Origin: Microbacterium sediminis
Lineage (GTDB): Bacteria > Actinomycetota > Actinomycetes > Actinomycetales > Microbacteriaceae
Assembly: GCF_004564075.1 (NCBI RefSeq)
Contig: NZ_CP038256.1
Location: 1,364,001-1,428,000, forward strand
Direction: 5' to 3'
DNA length: 64,000 nt
A program made the translations under genes and the position numbers. Positions 21,803 to 37,226 of this stretch are shown here, piece after piece. Position 1 is the stretch's first letter. Each line of letters starts with the position of its first letter. Under the pieces are notes generated by a model. The model saw nothing but the letters and a program-made list of their open reading frames with translations. It made no database searches and was not told where the DNA came from.

Positions 21803-22642
21803 ATGCTCCGCATCGCCGTTCCCAACAAGGGAGCCCTGTCCGAGACCGCCATCGCCATGCTCGCGGAGGCGGGCTACGCCACGCGCCGCGACTCCAAGCA
21901 GCTGCATCTGATCGACGCGGCCAACGACGTCGAGTTCTTCTACCTGCGCCCGCGCGACATCGCCACCTACGTCGCCTCCGGCGCGCTCGACGTCGGCATC
22001 ACGGGGCGCGACCTGCTGCTCGACACCCGCATGCCGGCCCGCGAGATCGAGGCGCTCGGCTTCGGCAACTCCACGTTCCGCCTCGCCGCCCGCCCCGGCC
22101 GGTTCTCGCGCATCGAGGACCTCGAGGGCGTGCGTGTCGCCACCGCCTTCCCGGGTCTCGTCGACGCGCTGCTGGACGAGCGCGGCGTGGCCGTCGACAT
22201 CGTGCCGCTGGACGGCGCGGTCGAGTCGGCCGTGGAGCTCGGTGTGGCCGATGCCGTGGCCGACGTGGTCGAGACCGGCACGACGCTGCGCCAGGCCGGG
22301 CTGGAGATCTTCGGCGACGTGCTCATGGAGTCCGAGGCCGTGCTCATCGGCGCGCCCACCGAGGCGCCCGGCACCGACCGGCTGCTGCGTCGCCTGCGCG
22401 GCGTCATGGTCGCCCGCCGGTACGTGATGGTCGACTACGACCTGCCCGTGGCGCTGCTGGACCAGGCCACCGAGATCGCCGGCGGCATCGAGTCGCCCAC
22501 GGTGTCGCCGCTGCGCGATCCCGAATGGGTGGCCGTGCGGGTGATGGTGCCCCGAAAGGGCATGAACCGCGTGATGGACGAGCTCTACGAGCTCGGCGCC
22601 CGCGCGATCCTCGTGACCGCGATCGACAACGCGAGGCTCTGA
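21803..22642 (+). CDS. hisG: ATP phosphoribosyltransferase, long form
   Basis: Committing and feedback-regulated step of histidine synthesis. 279 residues, with the C-terminal ACT-like regulatory domain (about 205-279) of the HisZ-independent long form. [22 protein letters not shown] and the PRPP motif [10 protein letters not shown] are visible. A GAAAGA site precedes the ATG, and the stop shares one base with hisF. Confidence 0.97.
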   Translation: MLRIAVPNKGALSETAIAMLAEAGYATRRDSKQLHLIDAANDVEFFYLRPRDIATYVASGALDVGITGRDLLLDTRMPAREIEALGFGNSTFRLAARPGRFSRIEDLEGVRVATAFPGLVDALLDERGVAVDIVPLDGAVESAVELGVADAVADVVETGTTLRQAGLEIFGDVLMESEAVLIGAPTEAPGTDRLLRRLRGVMVARRYVMVDYDLPVALLDQATEIAGGIESPTVSPLRDPEWVAVRVMVPRKGMNRVMDELYELGARAILVTAIDNARL

Positions 22643-23403
22643 TGTCGGTCGTGACCCGCGTCATCCCGTGCCTGGACGTCGCGGCCGGGCGCGTGGTGAA
22701 GGGCGTCAACTTCGAGAACCTGCGCGAGATGGGCGATCCCGTCGAGCTCGCGCGGCGGTACTTCGAGCAGGGCGCCGACGAGGTGACCTTCCTCGACGTG
22801 ACCGCGACCGTCGAGGAGCGCGGCACGATGTACGACGTCGTGCAGCGCACCGCCGAGGAGGTCTTCATCCCGCTGACCGTGGGCGGCGGCGTCCGCACCG
22901 ACGAGGACGTCGCGCGGCTGCTGGGCGTGGGCGCCGACAAGGTGGGCGTCAACTCGGCGGCGATCCGCCGGCCGGCGCTGCTGAACGAGATCGCCGACCG
23001 CTTCGGCGCACAGGTGCTCGTGCTCTCGCTCGACGTGAAGCGGTCGCCGCGCACGCCGTCGGGGTTCGTCGTCACGACGCACGGGGGCCGGCAAGAGACC
23101 GACCTCGACGCGCTCGCGTGGGCGCGCGAGGCCATCGAGCGCGGCGCGGGGGAGCTGCTCGTGAACTCGATCGACGCCGACGGCACCAAGCAGGGCTTCG
23201 ACCTCGAGCTGGTCGGACTCATGCGCGAGGTGGCGACCGTTCCCGTCATCGCCTCGGGCGGCGCGGGCGACGTGTCGCACTTCGCGCCCGCCGTACGAGC
23301 GGGCGCCGACGCCGTGCTGGCCGCGAGCGTGTTCCACTCGGGCCAGATGACCGTGGGCGACGTGAAGTCCGCCCTGCGCACGGAGGGGATCCCGGTCCGA
23401 TGA
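22642..23403 (+). CDS. hisF: Imidazole glycerol phosphate synthase cyclase subunit
   Basis: Uses ammonia from HisH to turn PRFAR into IGP and AICAR. 253 residues. [15 protein letters not shown] holds the catalytic aspartate, with EVTFLDVTA and VIASGGAG completing the barrel. hisH and hisA are not in the window. Coupled to hisG and, by a 4-base ATGA overlap, to hisI. Confidence 0.97.
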   Translation: MSVVTRVIPCLDVAAGRVVKGVNFENLREMGDPVELARRYFEQGADEVTFLDVTATVEERGTMYDVVQRTAEEVFIPLTVGGGVRTDEDVARLLGVGADKVGVNSAAIRRPALLNEIADRFGAQVLVLSLDVKRSPRTPSGFVVTTHGGRQETDLDALAWAREAIERGAGELLVNSIDADGTKQGFDLELVGLMREVATVPVIASGGAGDVSHFAPAVRAGADAVLAASVFHSGQMTVGDVKSALRTEGIPVR

Positions 23404-23762
23404 CTCAGCCCGCGGACGTCGAGGCACAGCTCGACAAGGTCGCGTTCAACGCCGACGGGCTCGTGCCGGCCGTCGTGCAGCAGGTCGACACGCTCGAGGT
23501 GCTCATGCTCGCGTGGATGGACCGCGAGGCGCTGCGACGCACCCTCACCGGCGGGCGCGCCGTGTACTGGTCGCGCTCGCGCGGCGTGTACTGGCGCAAG
23601 GGCGACACGTCCGGTCACATCCAGGAGGTGCGCGGCGTGCGCATCGACTGCGACGGCGACACCGTGCTGCTGCTCGTCGACCAGACCGGGGCCGCGTGCC
23701 ACACGGGCACGCACACCTGCTTCGACACCGACGAGCGCGACCTGCTGCGGGCGGATCGCTGA
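23400..23762 (+). CDS. hisI: Phosphoribosyl-AMP cyclohydrolase
   Basis: Opens the purine ring of PR-AMP. 120 residues, HisI only; hisE is separate here. [22 protein letters not shown] and the metal residues in [11 protein letters not shown] and CHTGTHTCF are present. The next gene starts at the last base of its stop. In related genomes trpE often follows; here the Trp-associated membrane gene comes directly. Confidence 0.96.
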   Translation: MTQPADVEAQLDKVAFNADGLVPAVVQQVDTLEVLMLAWMDREALRRTLTGGRAVYWSRSRGVYWRKGDTSGHIQEVRGVRIDCDGDTVLLLVDQTGAACHTGTHTCFDTDERDLLRADR

Positions 23763-24367
23763 TGGGCGCGATCGGGCGGATCGACGCCTGGGCGAATCGG
23801 CGCGGCCGCTCGCTCTCGGTGCTGCTCCTGCTGGCCGGCGGCGCCGTGCTGATGATCGGCTCGACGCAGACCTGGTTCACCGCGGAGCTCTCCGATGCGA
23901 GCCTGCCCGTGTCGGGCGCGGCCGCGGCGCCCGTGCTGCAGCCGCTCACGCTCGCCGTGCTGGCCCTCGCGCTGGTGCTCGCGCTGGCGGGCACCGTGCT
24001 GCGCTATGTGCTCGGCCTGCTGGCGAACCTGCTGGGCTTCGTGCTCATCGTGATGATCGGCCGGATCGCGTTCACGCCGCCGGTCTCGGCCGTGGCCTCG
24101 ACCGTCACCGAGCACACGGGGCTCGCGGGGGAGGAGGCCGTGAGCGAGCTCGTGCGCTCCATCGTCGCCACCCCGTGGCCGGTGCTCTCCCTGGTGGCGG
24201 CCGCGCTCGTGGTGCTCGGAGGCGCGACGGTGATCTCCACCGCGCGACACTGGAAGCGCTCGGGCCGCCGCTACGAGACCGCGCACGCGGCACCCGCCGA
24301 CGGTCCGCTCGATGCGATCGACTCCTGGGACGACCTGAGCCACGGCCAGGACCCCACCAGCCGCTGA
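23762..24367 (+). CDS. Trp biosynthesis-associated membrane protein
   Basis: 201 residues with about four hydrophobic segments (near 18-36, 62-80, 82-98 and 138-155), a loop with GSTQTWFT after the first and a hydrophilic C-terminus. This is the membrane-protein family found in actinobacterial trp operons (Rv1610-like). Its biochemical role is unknown. It overlaps the hisI stop by one base and so joins his and trp transcription. Confidence 0.82.
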   Translation: MGAIGRIDAWANRRGRSLSVLLLLAGGAVLMIGSTQTWFTAELSDASLPVSGAAAAPVLQPLTLAVLALALVLALAGTVLRYVLGLLANLLGFVLIVMIGRIAFTPPVSAVASTVTEHTGLAGEEAVSELVRSIVATPWPVLSLVAAALVVLGGATVISTARHWKRSGRRYETAHAAPADGPLDAIDSWDDLSHGQDPTSR

Positions 24368-24393
24368 GCGCGGAGGGCCGGCGCCCGGCCCGA

Positions 24394-24399
24394 TAGACT
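24394..24399 (+). promoter_or_regulatory. -10 element of an internal trp promoter
   Basis: TAGACT 27 bases after the membrane-protein gene. The predicted transcript has a leader of about 26 bases with a CGGAGG ribosome site before the HGxxPAAW gene. Confidence 0.5.
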
Positions 24400-24431
24400 C
24401 TTTCCGATTCACCAACCACGGAGGCCCCGTC

Positions 24432-24662
24432 ATGAGCAACCCCCTCGCCGACCCCGGTCACGGACACTCGCCCGCCGCCTGGACGACCGTCCTCATCATG
24501 CTGGTCGGTCTCGCGATCGGCACGGTGGCGCTGTTCCTCGGATCGTGGCCGGTCGTCGCCGTGGGCGCCGTGATCGTCGTGCTCGGCCCCATCGCGGGGT
24601 GGATCGTGTCGAAGGCCGGCTACGGCGTGAACGGACCGAAGTACTCGTCCAAGGCGCACTGA
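24432..24662 (+). CDS. HGxxPAAW family small membrane protein
   Basis: 76 residues with HGHSPAAW near the N-terminus, the motif that names this family, then two adjacent hydrophobic helices (about 20-60) and a short basic tail. ACGGAGG lies eight bases before the ATG. Such proteins recur just before trpC in Microbacteriaceae and relatives; no function is established. Its stop shares a base with the trpC start. Confidence 0.85.
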   Translation: MSNPLADPGHGHSPAAWTTVLIMLVGLAIGTVALFLGSWPVVAVGAVIVVLGPIAGWIVSKAGYGVNGPKYSSKAH

Positions 24663-25438
24663 TGTCGCTCCTGGCGGAACTGACCGCCGGATCGGTCGAG
24701 GACGCGGAGGTCCGCAGGGCGCGGCGGCCCCTCGCCGAGGTGGAGCGCCTCGCCCTCGCGCAGGCGCCCGCGCGCGACGCGCTGACCGCCCTGGCCCCCG
24801 CGGCCGGGGTGAAGGTGATCGCCGAGGTCAAGCGGGCCAGCCCCTCGCGCGGCGACCTCGCCGCGATCCCGGACCCCGCGCACCAGGCCGGGCTCTACGA
24901 GCGGGGCGGCGCGTCCGCGATCAGCGTGCTCACCGAGCAGCGCCGCTTCAAGGGGTCGCTCGACGATCTCACCGCCGTCAAGGCGGCCGTGGGCCTGCCG
25001 GTGCTGCGCAAGGACTTCATCGCGACGCCCTACCAGGTGCTCGAGGCCCGCGCCGCCGGCGCCGACCTCGTGCTGCTCATCGTGGCCGCGCTCGAGCAGC
25101 CGGTGCTCGAGGAGCTGTATGCGCTGATCGTCGAGCTTGGCATGACGCCGCTCGTCGAGGCGCACTCCGCCGACGAGGTCGCGCGCGCCGCCCAGCTCGG
25201 CGCGAAGCTGATCGGCGTCAACGCCCGCGACCTGGCCACCTTCGAGCTCGATCGCGACCTCTTCGGCCGGCTCGTCGAGGGCATCCCCGCCGACGCGATC
25301 AAGGTGGCCGAGTCCGCCGTGCTCACGCCGGCCGACGTGGCGCACTACCGCGCGGCGGGTGCCGACGCCGTCCTCATCGGCGAGGCGCTCGTCACGGGCG
25401 ACCCCGTCTCGACCCTGCGTACCTTCCTGGAGGCCTGA
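24662..25438 (+). CDS. trpC: Indole-3-glycerol phosphate synthase
   Basis: Closes the indole ring from CdRP. 258 residues, monofunctional. [13 protein letters not shown] carries the catalytic Lys and Glu, with [14 protein letters not shown] and AESAV completing the barrel signature. Start and stop are coupled to the HGxxPAAW gene and trpB by one-base overlaps. Confidence 0.97.
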   Translation: MSLLAELTAGSVEDAEVRRARRPLAEVERLALAQAPARDALTALAPAAGVKVIAEVKRASPSRGDLAAIPDPAHQAGLYERGGASAISVLTEQRRFKGSLDDLTAVKAAVGLPVLRKDFIATPYQVLEARAAGADLVLLIVAALEQPVLEELYALIVELGMTPLVEAHSADEVARAAQLGAKLIGVNARDLATFELDRDLFGRLVEGIPADAIKVAESAVLTPADVAHYRAAGADAVLIGEALVTGDPVSTLRTFLEA

Positions 25439-26646
25439 TGCCCCTGCGCGACCAGCCCGGCCCCTTCTTCGGCGAGTTCGGCGGGCGCTACATGCCCGAG
25501 TCGCTCATCGCGGCGATCGACGAGCTCGCCGCCGCCCACACGGCCGCGATGGCCGATCCGTCGTTCCACGCCGAGCTGAACGCCCTCCTCGCCGACTACG
25601 CCGGCCGGCCCTCGGCGCTGACCGAGGTGCCGCGCTTCGCCGAGCACGCCGGGGGAGCGCGCATCTTCCTCAAGCGCGAGGACCTCAACCACACGGGCAG
25701 CCACAAGATCAACAACGTGCTCGGCCAGGCGCTGCTCACCCGGCGCCTCGGCAAGACCCGCGTGATCGCCGAGACGGGAGCGGGCCAGCACGGCGTCGCC
25801 ACCGCCACCGCCGCGGCGCTGTTCGGCATGGACTGCACGATCTACATGGGCGAGGTCGACACCGAGCGCCAGGCGCTCAACGTGGCCCGCATGCGCCTGC
25901 TCGGGGCCGAGGTGATCCCGGTGACCACCGGATCGCGCACCCTCAAGGACGCGATCAACGAGGCCTACCGCGACTGGGTGGCCAGCGTCGAGACCACCAA
26001 CTACATCTTCGGCACCGCCGCCGGCCCGCACCCGTTCCCCGCGATGGTGCGCGACTTCCAGAAGGTGATCTCCGAGGAGGCCCGCGCCCAGCTGATCGAG
26101 CGCGCCGGTCGCCTGCCCGACGCGGTGCTCGCCTGCGTGGGCGGCGGATCGAACGCGATCGGCATGTTCGACGCCTTCATCGACGACGAGGACGTGGCCC
26201 TGTACGGCGTCGAGGCGGCCGGCGACGGCGTCGACACCCCGCGTCACGCCGCCTCCATCGAGCGCGGACGCCCCGGCGTGCTGCACGGCGCCCGCACCTA
26301 CGTGCTGCAGGACGAGGACGGCCAGACCGTCGAGTCCCACTCGATCTCGGCCGGACTGGACTACCCGGGTGTCGGGCCCGAGCACTCCTGGCTGGCCTCG
26401 ATCGGCCGCGCCACCTACATCCCCGCGACCGACGACGAGGCCATGCAGGCGCTGCGCCTGCTGAGCCGCACCGAGGGCATCATCCCCGCCATCGAGTCCG
26501 CCCACGCCCTCGCCGGCGCGCTGCGGATCGGGCGCGAGCTCGGCCCCGACGCGGTGCTCGCCGTGTGCCTCTCGGGCCGCGGCGACAAGGACATGGACAC
26601 GGCCGCCCGCTACTTCGGGCTCTACGACGAGGGAGCGGACGCATGA
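25438..26646 (+). CDS. trpB: Tryptophan synthase beta chain
   Basis: PLP enzyme joining indole and serine. 402 residues. The N-terminus [11 protein letters not shown], the PLP lysine in [11 protein letters not shown] and the phosphate-binding GGGSNAIG are intact; the C-terminal LSGRGDKDM is typical of TrpB1. It overlaps trpA by 4 bases, as expected for partners of the alpha2-beta2 complex. Confidence 0.98.
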   Translation: MPLRDQPGPFFGEFGGRYMPESLIAAIDELAAAHTAAMADPSFHAELNALLADYAGRPSALTEVPRFAEHAGGARIFLKREDLNHTGSHKINNVLGQALLTRRLGKTRVIAETGAGQHGVATATAAALFGMDCTIYMGEVDTERQALNVARMRLLGAEVIPVTTGSRTLKDAINEAYRDWVASVETTNYIFGTAAGPHPFPAMVRDFQKVISEEARAQLIERAGRLPDAVLACVGGGSNAIGMFDAFIDDEDVALYGVEAAGDGVDTPRHAASIERGRPGVLHGARTYVLQDEDGQTVESHSISAGLDYPGVGPEHSWLASIGRATYIPATDDEAMQALRLLSRTEGIIPAIESAHALAGALRIGRELGPDAVLAVCLSGRGDKDMDTAARYFGLYDEGADA

Positions 26647-27428
26647 CCTCTGCGGTCGAACGCGCGATCGATGCGGCGCGGGCCGAGGGGCGCATCGCCT
26701 TCGTCGGCTACCTGCCCGCCGGCTACCCCGACGTCCCGACGTCGATCGACGCCGCGGTCGCGCTGGCCGAGGCCGGCGCCGACGTCATCGAGCTCGGTCC
26801 GCCGTACAGCGATCCGGTGATGGACGGCCCGGTCATCCAGGAGGCCACGAACGCGGTGCTGGAGTCCGGCTTCCGCACCCGCGACCTGTTCGAGGTCGTG
26901 CGCGGCGTGACGGCCCGCACGGACGTGCCGGTGCTCGTGATGACCTACTGGAACCTCGTGGTGCAGTACGGCATCGACCGCTACGCCGACGACCTGGCTG
27001 CCGCCGGCGGCGCCGGTCTCATCACGCCCGACATCACGCCCGACGCCGCGGACGAGTGGATCGCCGCCTCGGAGCGCACGGGGCTGGACCGCGTGTTCCT
27101 CGCGGCGCCCACGTCGACCGACGAGCGCCTCGACATGATCCGCGACGCCTCGCGCGGCTTCGTCTACACGGTGTCGACCATGGGCATCACGGGCGAGCGC
27201 GCCGAGCTGGACAAGGCCGCCCGCACCCTCGTGGCGCGGCTGCGCGAGCGCGGCGTGACGCGCGCGTGCGTGGGCATCGGCGTGTCCACGCCGGAGCACG
27301 TCGCGGGCATCGCCGAGTACGCGGACGGCGCGATCGTCGGCACGGCGCTCGTGCGCGCGCTGCGCGACGGGGGAGTGGCCGGCCTGAGCGAGGTCGCCCG
27401 CGCCCTCGTGGCCGGCACCTCGCGCTGA
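26643..27428 (+). CDS. trpA: Tryptophan synthase alpha chain
   Basis: Cleaves indoleglycerol phosphate and channels indole to TrpB. 261 residues. The catalytic Glu and Asp lie in [16 protein letters not shown]. The usual GYLPAGYP and [13 protein letters not shown] loops are present. Last gene of the his-trp run; the convergent SGNH gene ends on the very next base and no hairpin separates them. Confidence 0.97.
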   Translation: MTSAVERAIDAARAEGRIAFVGYLPAGYPDVPTSIDAAVALAEAGADVIELGPPYSDPVMDGPVIQEATNAVLESGFRTRDLFEVVRGVTARTDVPVLVMTYWNLVVQYGIDRYADDLAAAGGAGLITPDITPDAADEWIAASERTGLDRVFLAAPTSTDERLDMIRDASRGFVYTVSTMGITGERAELDKAARTLVARLRERGVTRACVGIGVSTPEHVAGIAEYADGAIVGTALVRALRDGGVAGLSEVARALVAGTSR

Positions 27429-28115
27429 TCAGCCGCGCAGGGCCGCGAGGATCCGCTCGGCGTAGGCGCGGTGCCCGTCGGCCGTGAGGTGGATGCGGTC
27501 CGCGCCGACGGGTAGGTCCCACTCCAGCGCCGACACATAGGCGAGGCCGCGCTCGCGCGCCTCCGCCGCGAGGACGGCGTCGACGGCCGCCTCGCCCTCG
27601 CGTCCCGGCACGTCCATCGGCCCGACGACGATCACGCGCGGCACGCCCGCGGCGGCGTCGAGCACCCGCTCGGTCGCGCGGCGCAGGGCCTCGCGACCGG
27701 CGAAGACGTCGTTGAGCCCGCCCTGGATCACCAGCGTCCCGTCGGCGGCGGCGACGGCGCGGTCGATCCGGTCGGCGAAGGAGTGCGGTCCGCAGCCGCC
27801 GCGGTTCACGTAGCCCGTGAAGGGGACGGCGTCCACGCGCACGGTGAGGTCGCCGTCGAGCGCGGCGAGCGCATCGGTCCAGCGGTCGCCGCGGTCGGCG
27901 AGCTCGTCGCCGGCCGCGTAGGAGTCGCCGAGCACGGCGATCGCCTGGTCGCCGTCGCCGAGCGTCTCGATCTCGCCGTACCGCTCCTGGTACGCGCGGA
28001 TGTCGTCGCAGCCGGGCGGCTCCGCGGACCGGGTCAGGCTCACGGCGGCAACCGCGGCGCCGACGAGCACGACGGCCGCCACGGCGGCGGCGATCACGGT
28101 GCGGCGCACGGGCAT
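27429..28115 (-). CDS. SGNH/GDSL-type hydrolase, membrane-anchored or secreted
   Basis: 228 residues with an N-terminal hydrophobic helix after basic residues (about 6-26), then an SGNH fold: block I in VLGDSYAAG (Ser), block III in GGLND (Asn) and block V in DRIHLTADGH (Asp/His). It is probably an exported esterase acting on a small ester or wall substituent; substrate unknown. The ATG at 28115 is preferred to a GTG two codons upstream because a CAGACT hexamer lies six bases before it, the spacing seen for leaderless genes here. Confidence 0.82.
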   Translation of the reverse strand: MPVRRTVIAAAVAAVVLVGAAVAAVSLTRSAEPPGCDDIRAYQERYGEIETLGDGDQAIAVLGDSYAAGDELADRGDRWTDALAALDGDLTVRVDAVPFTGYVNRGGCGPHSFADRIDRAVAAADGTLVIQGGLNDVFAGREALRRATERVLDAAAGVPRVIVVGPMDVPGREGEAAVDAVLAAEARERGLAYVSALEWDLPVGADRIHLTADGHRAYAERILAALRG

Positions 28116-28121
28116 CGGCAC

Positions 28122-28127
28122 AGTCTG
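28122..28127 (-). promoter_or_regulatory. Possible -10 element of the SGNH gene
   Basis: CAGACT on the minus strand, six bases before the ATG at 28115. It matches TAnnnT at positions 2 and 6 only. Confidence 0.35.
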
Positions 28128-28204
28128 TCCCGGCCACCTCCACCGTTCCTGAGCGCCCCGCGCGCGCCGATCCGCGCGCGTCCGGAGGTGGGTCGTCGCT
28201 CGCT

Positions 28205-28210
28205 TAGACT
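28205..28210 (+). promoter_or_regulatory. -10 element of a leaderless lgt promoter
   Basis: TAGACT followed by six bases and the lgt ATG, so transcript and coding starts coincide. Confidence 0.6.
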
Positions 28211-28216
28211 CAGGGC

Positions 28217-29239
28217 ATGCTGTCTTCTGCCCTGACGAACGTGGTCGCGAGCATCCCCAGCCCGCCGGTGAGCTCCTGGACGTGGGAGTTCGGTCCCTGG
28301 ACCCTCGGCCCGTTCACGTTCGGGCAGTTCACGATCCACTTCTACGCGCTCTGCATCATCGCCGGCATCATCGCCGCGACGATCCTCACGCACCGCCGCC
28401 TGACCCGGCGCGGCGCGGAGCCGTGGATCGTCATCGACATCGCGCTGCTGGCGGTGCCGCTGGCGATCATCGGCGCGCGCATCTTCCACGTCGTCACCCA
28501 CCCCGGCTTCTACTTCGGCGAGGGCTCGAACCCGTGGGACCTCACGCGACCCGGCTCGGTGTGGGCGATCTGGGAGGGCGGCATCGCCATCTACGGTGCC
28601 CTCCTCGGCGGCGCGATCGGCGCCTGGCTGGGCTGCAAGTGGACCGGCATCCGGTTCTGGACGTTCGCCGACGCCCTGGCCCCGGGCCTGCTGCTCGCGC
28701 AGGCGATGGGCCGGTTCGGCAACTGGTTCAACCAGGAGCTGTTCGGCCTGCCCACCGACCTGCCGTGGGGACTCGAGATCGATCCCGACAACGCCGCGAT
28801 CCCCGCGGGCCTGGCCGAGGGCACGCTGTTCCACCCCACCTTCCTGTACGAGGTGATCTGGAACGTCCTGGGCGTCGTCGTGCTGCTGTGGCTGAGCCGC
28901 AAGCGGGTCTTCCAGTGGGGTCGCCTGTTCGCCGTCTACCTCATCTGGTACGGCGCCGGTCGCGTCGTGTGGGAGTCGATCCGCATCGACCCGAGCGAGG
29001 TCATCCTCGGCCTGCGCACCAACGTGTGGGCGTCGATCGCCGCGATCGTGCTCGGCATCGTCATCCTGGCGGTCCAGGCGCGGCACACGGGCGACGAGCC
29101 GTCGCCGTACGTGCCGGGGCGCGGCTGGGCCGGTCGGGGCACGGTAGACTCGGACGAGGACTTCGTCGACATCAGCGAACCCCCGTCGACCGCAGTCACT
29201 CCCGAGGCCGCTGCCACAAGCACCGCAGCCGCGAAGTAG
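28217..29239 (+). CDS. lgt: Prolipoprotein diacylglyceryl transferase
   Basis: Integral membrane enzyme that adds diacylglycerol to the lipobox cysteine of prolipoproteins. 340 residues with about seven helices. The conserved [21 protein letters not shown] and the signature [14 protein letters not shown] are all present. An acidic, proline- and threonine-rich tail follows the last helix. Leaderless start predicted. A hairpin terminator lies 14 bases downstream. Confidence 0.96.
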   Translation: MLSSALTNVVASIPSPPVSSWTWEFGPWTLGPFTFGQFTIHFYALCIIAGIIAATILTHRRLTRRGAEPWIVIDIALLAVPLAIIGARIFHVVTHPGFYFGEGSNPWDLTRPGSVWAIWEGGIAIYGALLGGAIGAWLGCKWTGIRFWTFADALAPGLLLAQAMGRFGNWFNQELFGLPTDLPWGLEIDPDNAAIPAGLAEGTLFHPTFLYEVIWNVLGVVVLLWLSRKRVFQWGRLFAVYLIWYGAGRVVWESIRIDPSEVILGLRTNVWASIAAIVLGIVILAVQARHTGDEPSPYVPGRGWAGRGTVDSDEDFVDISEPPSTAVTPEAAATSTAAAK

Positions 29240-29252
29240 CGCCATCGCGCTC

Positions 29253-29282
29253 CGCCCCGTACCGTCGAAAGACGGGGCGTTT
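29253..29282 (+). terminator. Intrinsic terminator after lgt
   Basis: CGCCCC pairs with GGGGCG around an inner CGTC-GAAA-GACG hairpin (29263-29274), and TTT follows from 29280. This is the clearest Rho-independent signal in the window. Confidence 0.8.
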
Positions 29283-29367
29283 CGCATACGCGCACTCGCG
29301 CGCATCCGGCGGCCCTTACCGGGTCATCGCCGCCCCGCTCCGCATCGATTTTCCTAGGACGGTCAGC

Positions 29368-35404
<6,037 letters not shown>

Positions 35405-35413
35405 CATCGAGAC

Positions 35414-35494
35414 GTGGCCGGATGTCCGGCCGCTACCCCGACGCCCTGGCTCTCGTGCGGAGAGTTGTCGGGGCATCATGCGTGCGGAAGGTGA
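35414..35494 (+). CDS. Possible leaderless upstream ORF of pyk
   Basis: 26 codons from GTG 35414 to TGA 35492-35494. The peptide has Cys at 4, 15 and 24, a His-His pair and two Pro-containing stretches. Its stop follows directly on GGAAGG (35486-35491), the ribosome site of the preferred pyk start, and ends four bases before that start. It spans two RNA hairpins. Arrangement suggests translation-dependent control or coupling; no homologue is known to me. Confidence 0.4.
   Translation: MAGCPAATPTPWLSCGELSGHHACGR
35416..35473 (+). promoter_or_regulatory. Two tandem hairpins in the pyk leader
   Basis: Hairpin 1: GGCCGGA (35416-35422) with TCCGGCC (35425-35431). Hairpin 2: CCCCGAC (35436-35442) with GTCGGGG (35467-35473), enclosing CTCTC (35450-35454) with GAGAG (35460-35464). 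No T-run follows, so these look more like leader structure than a gltD terminator. Both lie inside the possible upstream ORF. Confidence 0.55.
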
Positions 35495-35498
35495 ACCG

Positions 35499-36944
35499 TT
35501 GAGACGTGCCAAGATCGTCGCCACCCTCGGGCCGGCGACGTCCACCCAGGAGACAGTCAAGGAGCTCATTGAGGCCGGGGTCGACGTGACCCGCTTCAAT
35601 CTGAGCCACGGCGACTACTCCGTTCACGACAACAACTACGCGAACGTGCGTGCCGCGGCGGAGGAGGTGGGCAAGCCGGTCGCCGTGCTCGTCGACCTGC
35701 AGGGCCCCAAGATCCGCCTCGGCAAGTTCGCCGACGGGCCCCACGAGCTGGCCGTCGGCGACATCTTCAAGATCACGATCGAGGACATCCCCGGCACCAA
35801 GGAGATCGTCTCCACGACGTTCAAGGGCCTCCCGGCCGATGTGAAGCCGGGCGACTTCCTGCTCATCGACGACGGCAAGGTCCGCGTCAAGGTGATCCAG
35901 TCCGACGACACCGTCGTCACCACCGAGGTGGTCGTGGCCGGCACCGTGTCCAACAACAAGGGCATCAACCTGCCGGGCGTGGCCGTCAACGTCCCCGCGC
36001 TGAGCGAGAAGGACGAGGCCGACCTGCGCTGGGGTCTGCGCAAGGGCGCCGACCTCATCGCGCTGTCGTTCGTGCGCGACGCGAAGGACATCCAGCGGGT
36101 GCACGTCATCATGGCGGAGGAGGGGCGCTTCGTCCCCGTCATCGCCAAGATCGAGAAGCCGCAGGCGGTCGACCACCTCGAGGAGATCATCGAGGCCTTC
36201 GACGGCATCATGGTCGCCCGCGGCGACCTGGGCGTCGAGCTGCCCCTCGAGGCCGTGCCGATCGTGCAGAAGACGGCCGTGGAGATCGCCCGTCGCCTGG
36301 CCAAGCCGGTCATCGTCGCCACGCAGATGCTCGAGTCGATGATCGAGAGCCCGGTCCCGACCCGCGCCGAGACGAGCGACGTCGCCAACGCGGTCATCGA
36401 CGGCGCCGACGCGGTCATGCTCTCGGGCGAGACGAGCGTGGGCGCCTACCCGGTGGTCACAGTGCAGACGATGGCCCGGATCATCGAGTCGACCGAGGAG
36501 CACGGCCTCGAGCGGATCCACCCGATCACGAACCGTCCGCGCACCCAGGGCGGCATCATCACGCTGGCCGCCGTGGAGGTCGCCGACTTCGTCGAGGCGA
36601 AGTACCTGTGCATCTTCACCGAGGGCGGCGACTCGGCCCGCCGCATGGCGCGTCTGCGTTCGCGCATCCCGATGATCGCGTTCACGACCGACGAGGCGAT
36701 CCGTCGCCGCATGGCGCTGACGTGGGGCATCCGCTCGGCGCTCGTCGACCCGGTCGACCACACCGACCGCATGTTCATCCAGGTGGACGACTACCTCCTC
36801 GCCAACGACCTGGCCAAGGTCGGCGACAAGGTCGTCGTGATCTCCGGTTCCCCTCCCGGGATCTCCGGCTCGACGAACGACATCCGCATCCACAAGGTGG
36901 GCGACGCGGTGCACGGCGCCGCGCCCGTGTATCAGCAGGGCTGA
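35499..36944 (+). CDS. pyk: Pyruvate kinase
   Basis: Last step of glycolysis: PEP and ADP to pyruvate and ATP. 481 residues. RRAKIVATLGPATST opens the barrel; IAKIEKPQAVD, the signature MVARGDLGVELP and the GETSVGAYP loop follow, with an allosteric C-terminal domain. TTG 35499 is preferred because GGAAGG lies seven bases upstream and the protein then starts at the conserved MRRAKIV. ATG 35478 adds seven residues but its GGAGAG is 13 bases away. Confidence 0.93.
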   Translation: MRRAKIVATLGPATSTQETVKELIEAGVDVTRFNLSHGDYSVHDNNYANVRAAAEEVGKPVAVLVDLQGPKIRLGKFADGPHELAVGDIFKITIEDIPGTKEIVSTTFKGLPADVKPGDFLLIDDGKVRVKVIQSDDTVVTTEVVVAGTVSNNKGINLPGVAVNVPALSEKDEADLRWGLRKGADLIALSFVRDAKDIQRVHVIMAEEGRFVPVIAKIEKPQAVDHLEEIIEAFDGIMVARGDLGVELPLEAVPIVQKTAVEIARRLAKPVIVATQMLESMIESPVPTRAETSDVANAVIDGADAVMLSGETSVGAYPVVTVQTMARIIESTEEHGLERIHPITNRPRTQGGIITLAAVEVADFVEAKYLCIFTEGGDSARRMARLRSRIPMIAFTTDEAIRRRMALTWGIRSALVDPVDHTDRMFIQVDDYLLANDLAKVGDKVVVISGSPPGISGSTNDIRIHKVGDAVHGAAPVYQQG

Positions 36945-36955
36945 TCCGGCGGAGC

Positions 36956-36991
36956 GAAGGCGGGCGGGCGCGAAGGCGTCCGTCCGCCTTC
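36956..36991 (+). terminator. Long hairpin terminator after pyk
   Basis: A 16-bp stem with two G-U pairs (36956-36971 with 36976-36991) closed by a GAAG loop, 12 bases after the pyk stop. No T-run follows, which is common in actinobacteria. The tRNA promoter starts four bases later. Confidence 0.75.
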
Positions 36992-36994
36992 CCG

Positions 36995-37000
36995 TAGGCT
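36995..37000 (+). promoter_or_regulatory. -10 element of the tRNA-Leu promoter
   Basis: TAGGCT ends eight bases before the mature tRNA 5' end, so transcription would start about two bases upstream of the tRNA. This supports the 6-7 base spacing used for the leaderless genes. Confidence 0.6.
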
Positions 37001-37008
37001 GGGACGAG

Positions 37009-37091
37009 GCCGGCGTGGCGGAATGGCAGACGCGGCGCACTCAAAATGCGCTGTCCTCACGGGCGTGCGGGTTCGAGTCCCGCCGCCGGCA
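37009..37091 (+). tRNA. tRNA-Leu, anticodon CAA
   Basis: 83 bases without encoded CCA. The acceptor stem GCCGGCG pairs perfectly with CGCCGGC and the discriminator is A. The anticodon stem GCGCA/TGCGC encloses CTCAAAA, giving anticodon CAA for codon UUG. A long variable arm (class II) and the T-loop GTTCGAGTC are present, as expected for leucine. Confidence 0.96.
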
Positions 37092-37214
37092 CGAAGTGAC
37101 GGTGGTGGGCGAGAAGCCGCACCGGGCCCCCGCGTTGACGAGCGCGAAGCGCGAGGAACACAGGCGATCGACGCGTCATTGGGCGATGCACCGGGGACAC
37201 AGGAACCGCGACAG

Positions 37215-37220
37215 TAGGAT
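37215..37220 (+). promoter_or_regulatory. -10 element of the ANTAR regulator gene
   Basis: TAGGAT followed by six bases and GTG 37227; a leaderless start is predicted. The 123 bases between it and the tRNA show no other feature. Confidence 0.55.
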
Positions 37221-37226
37221 GGAAGC

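Noticed and set aside
35478-35498. ATG 35478 as the pyk start
   Set aside because: Its nearest purine-rich site is 13 bases away, while TTG 35499 has GGAAGG at seven bases and matches the conserved N-terminus; kept as an alternative.
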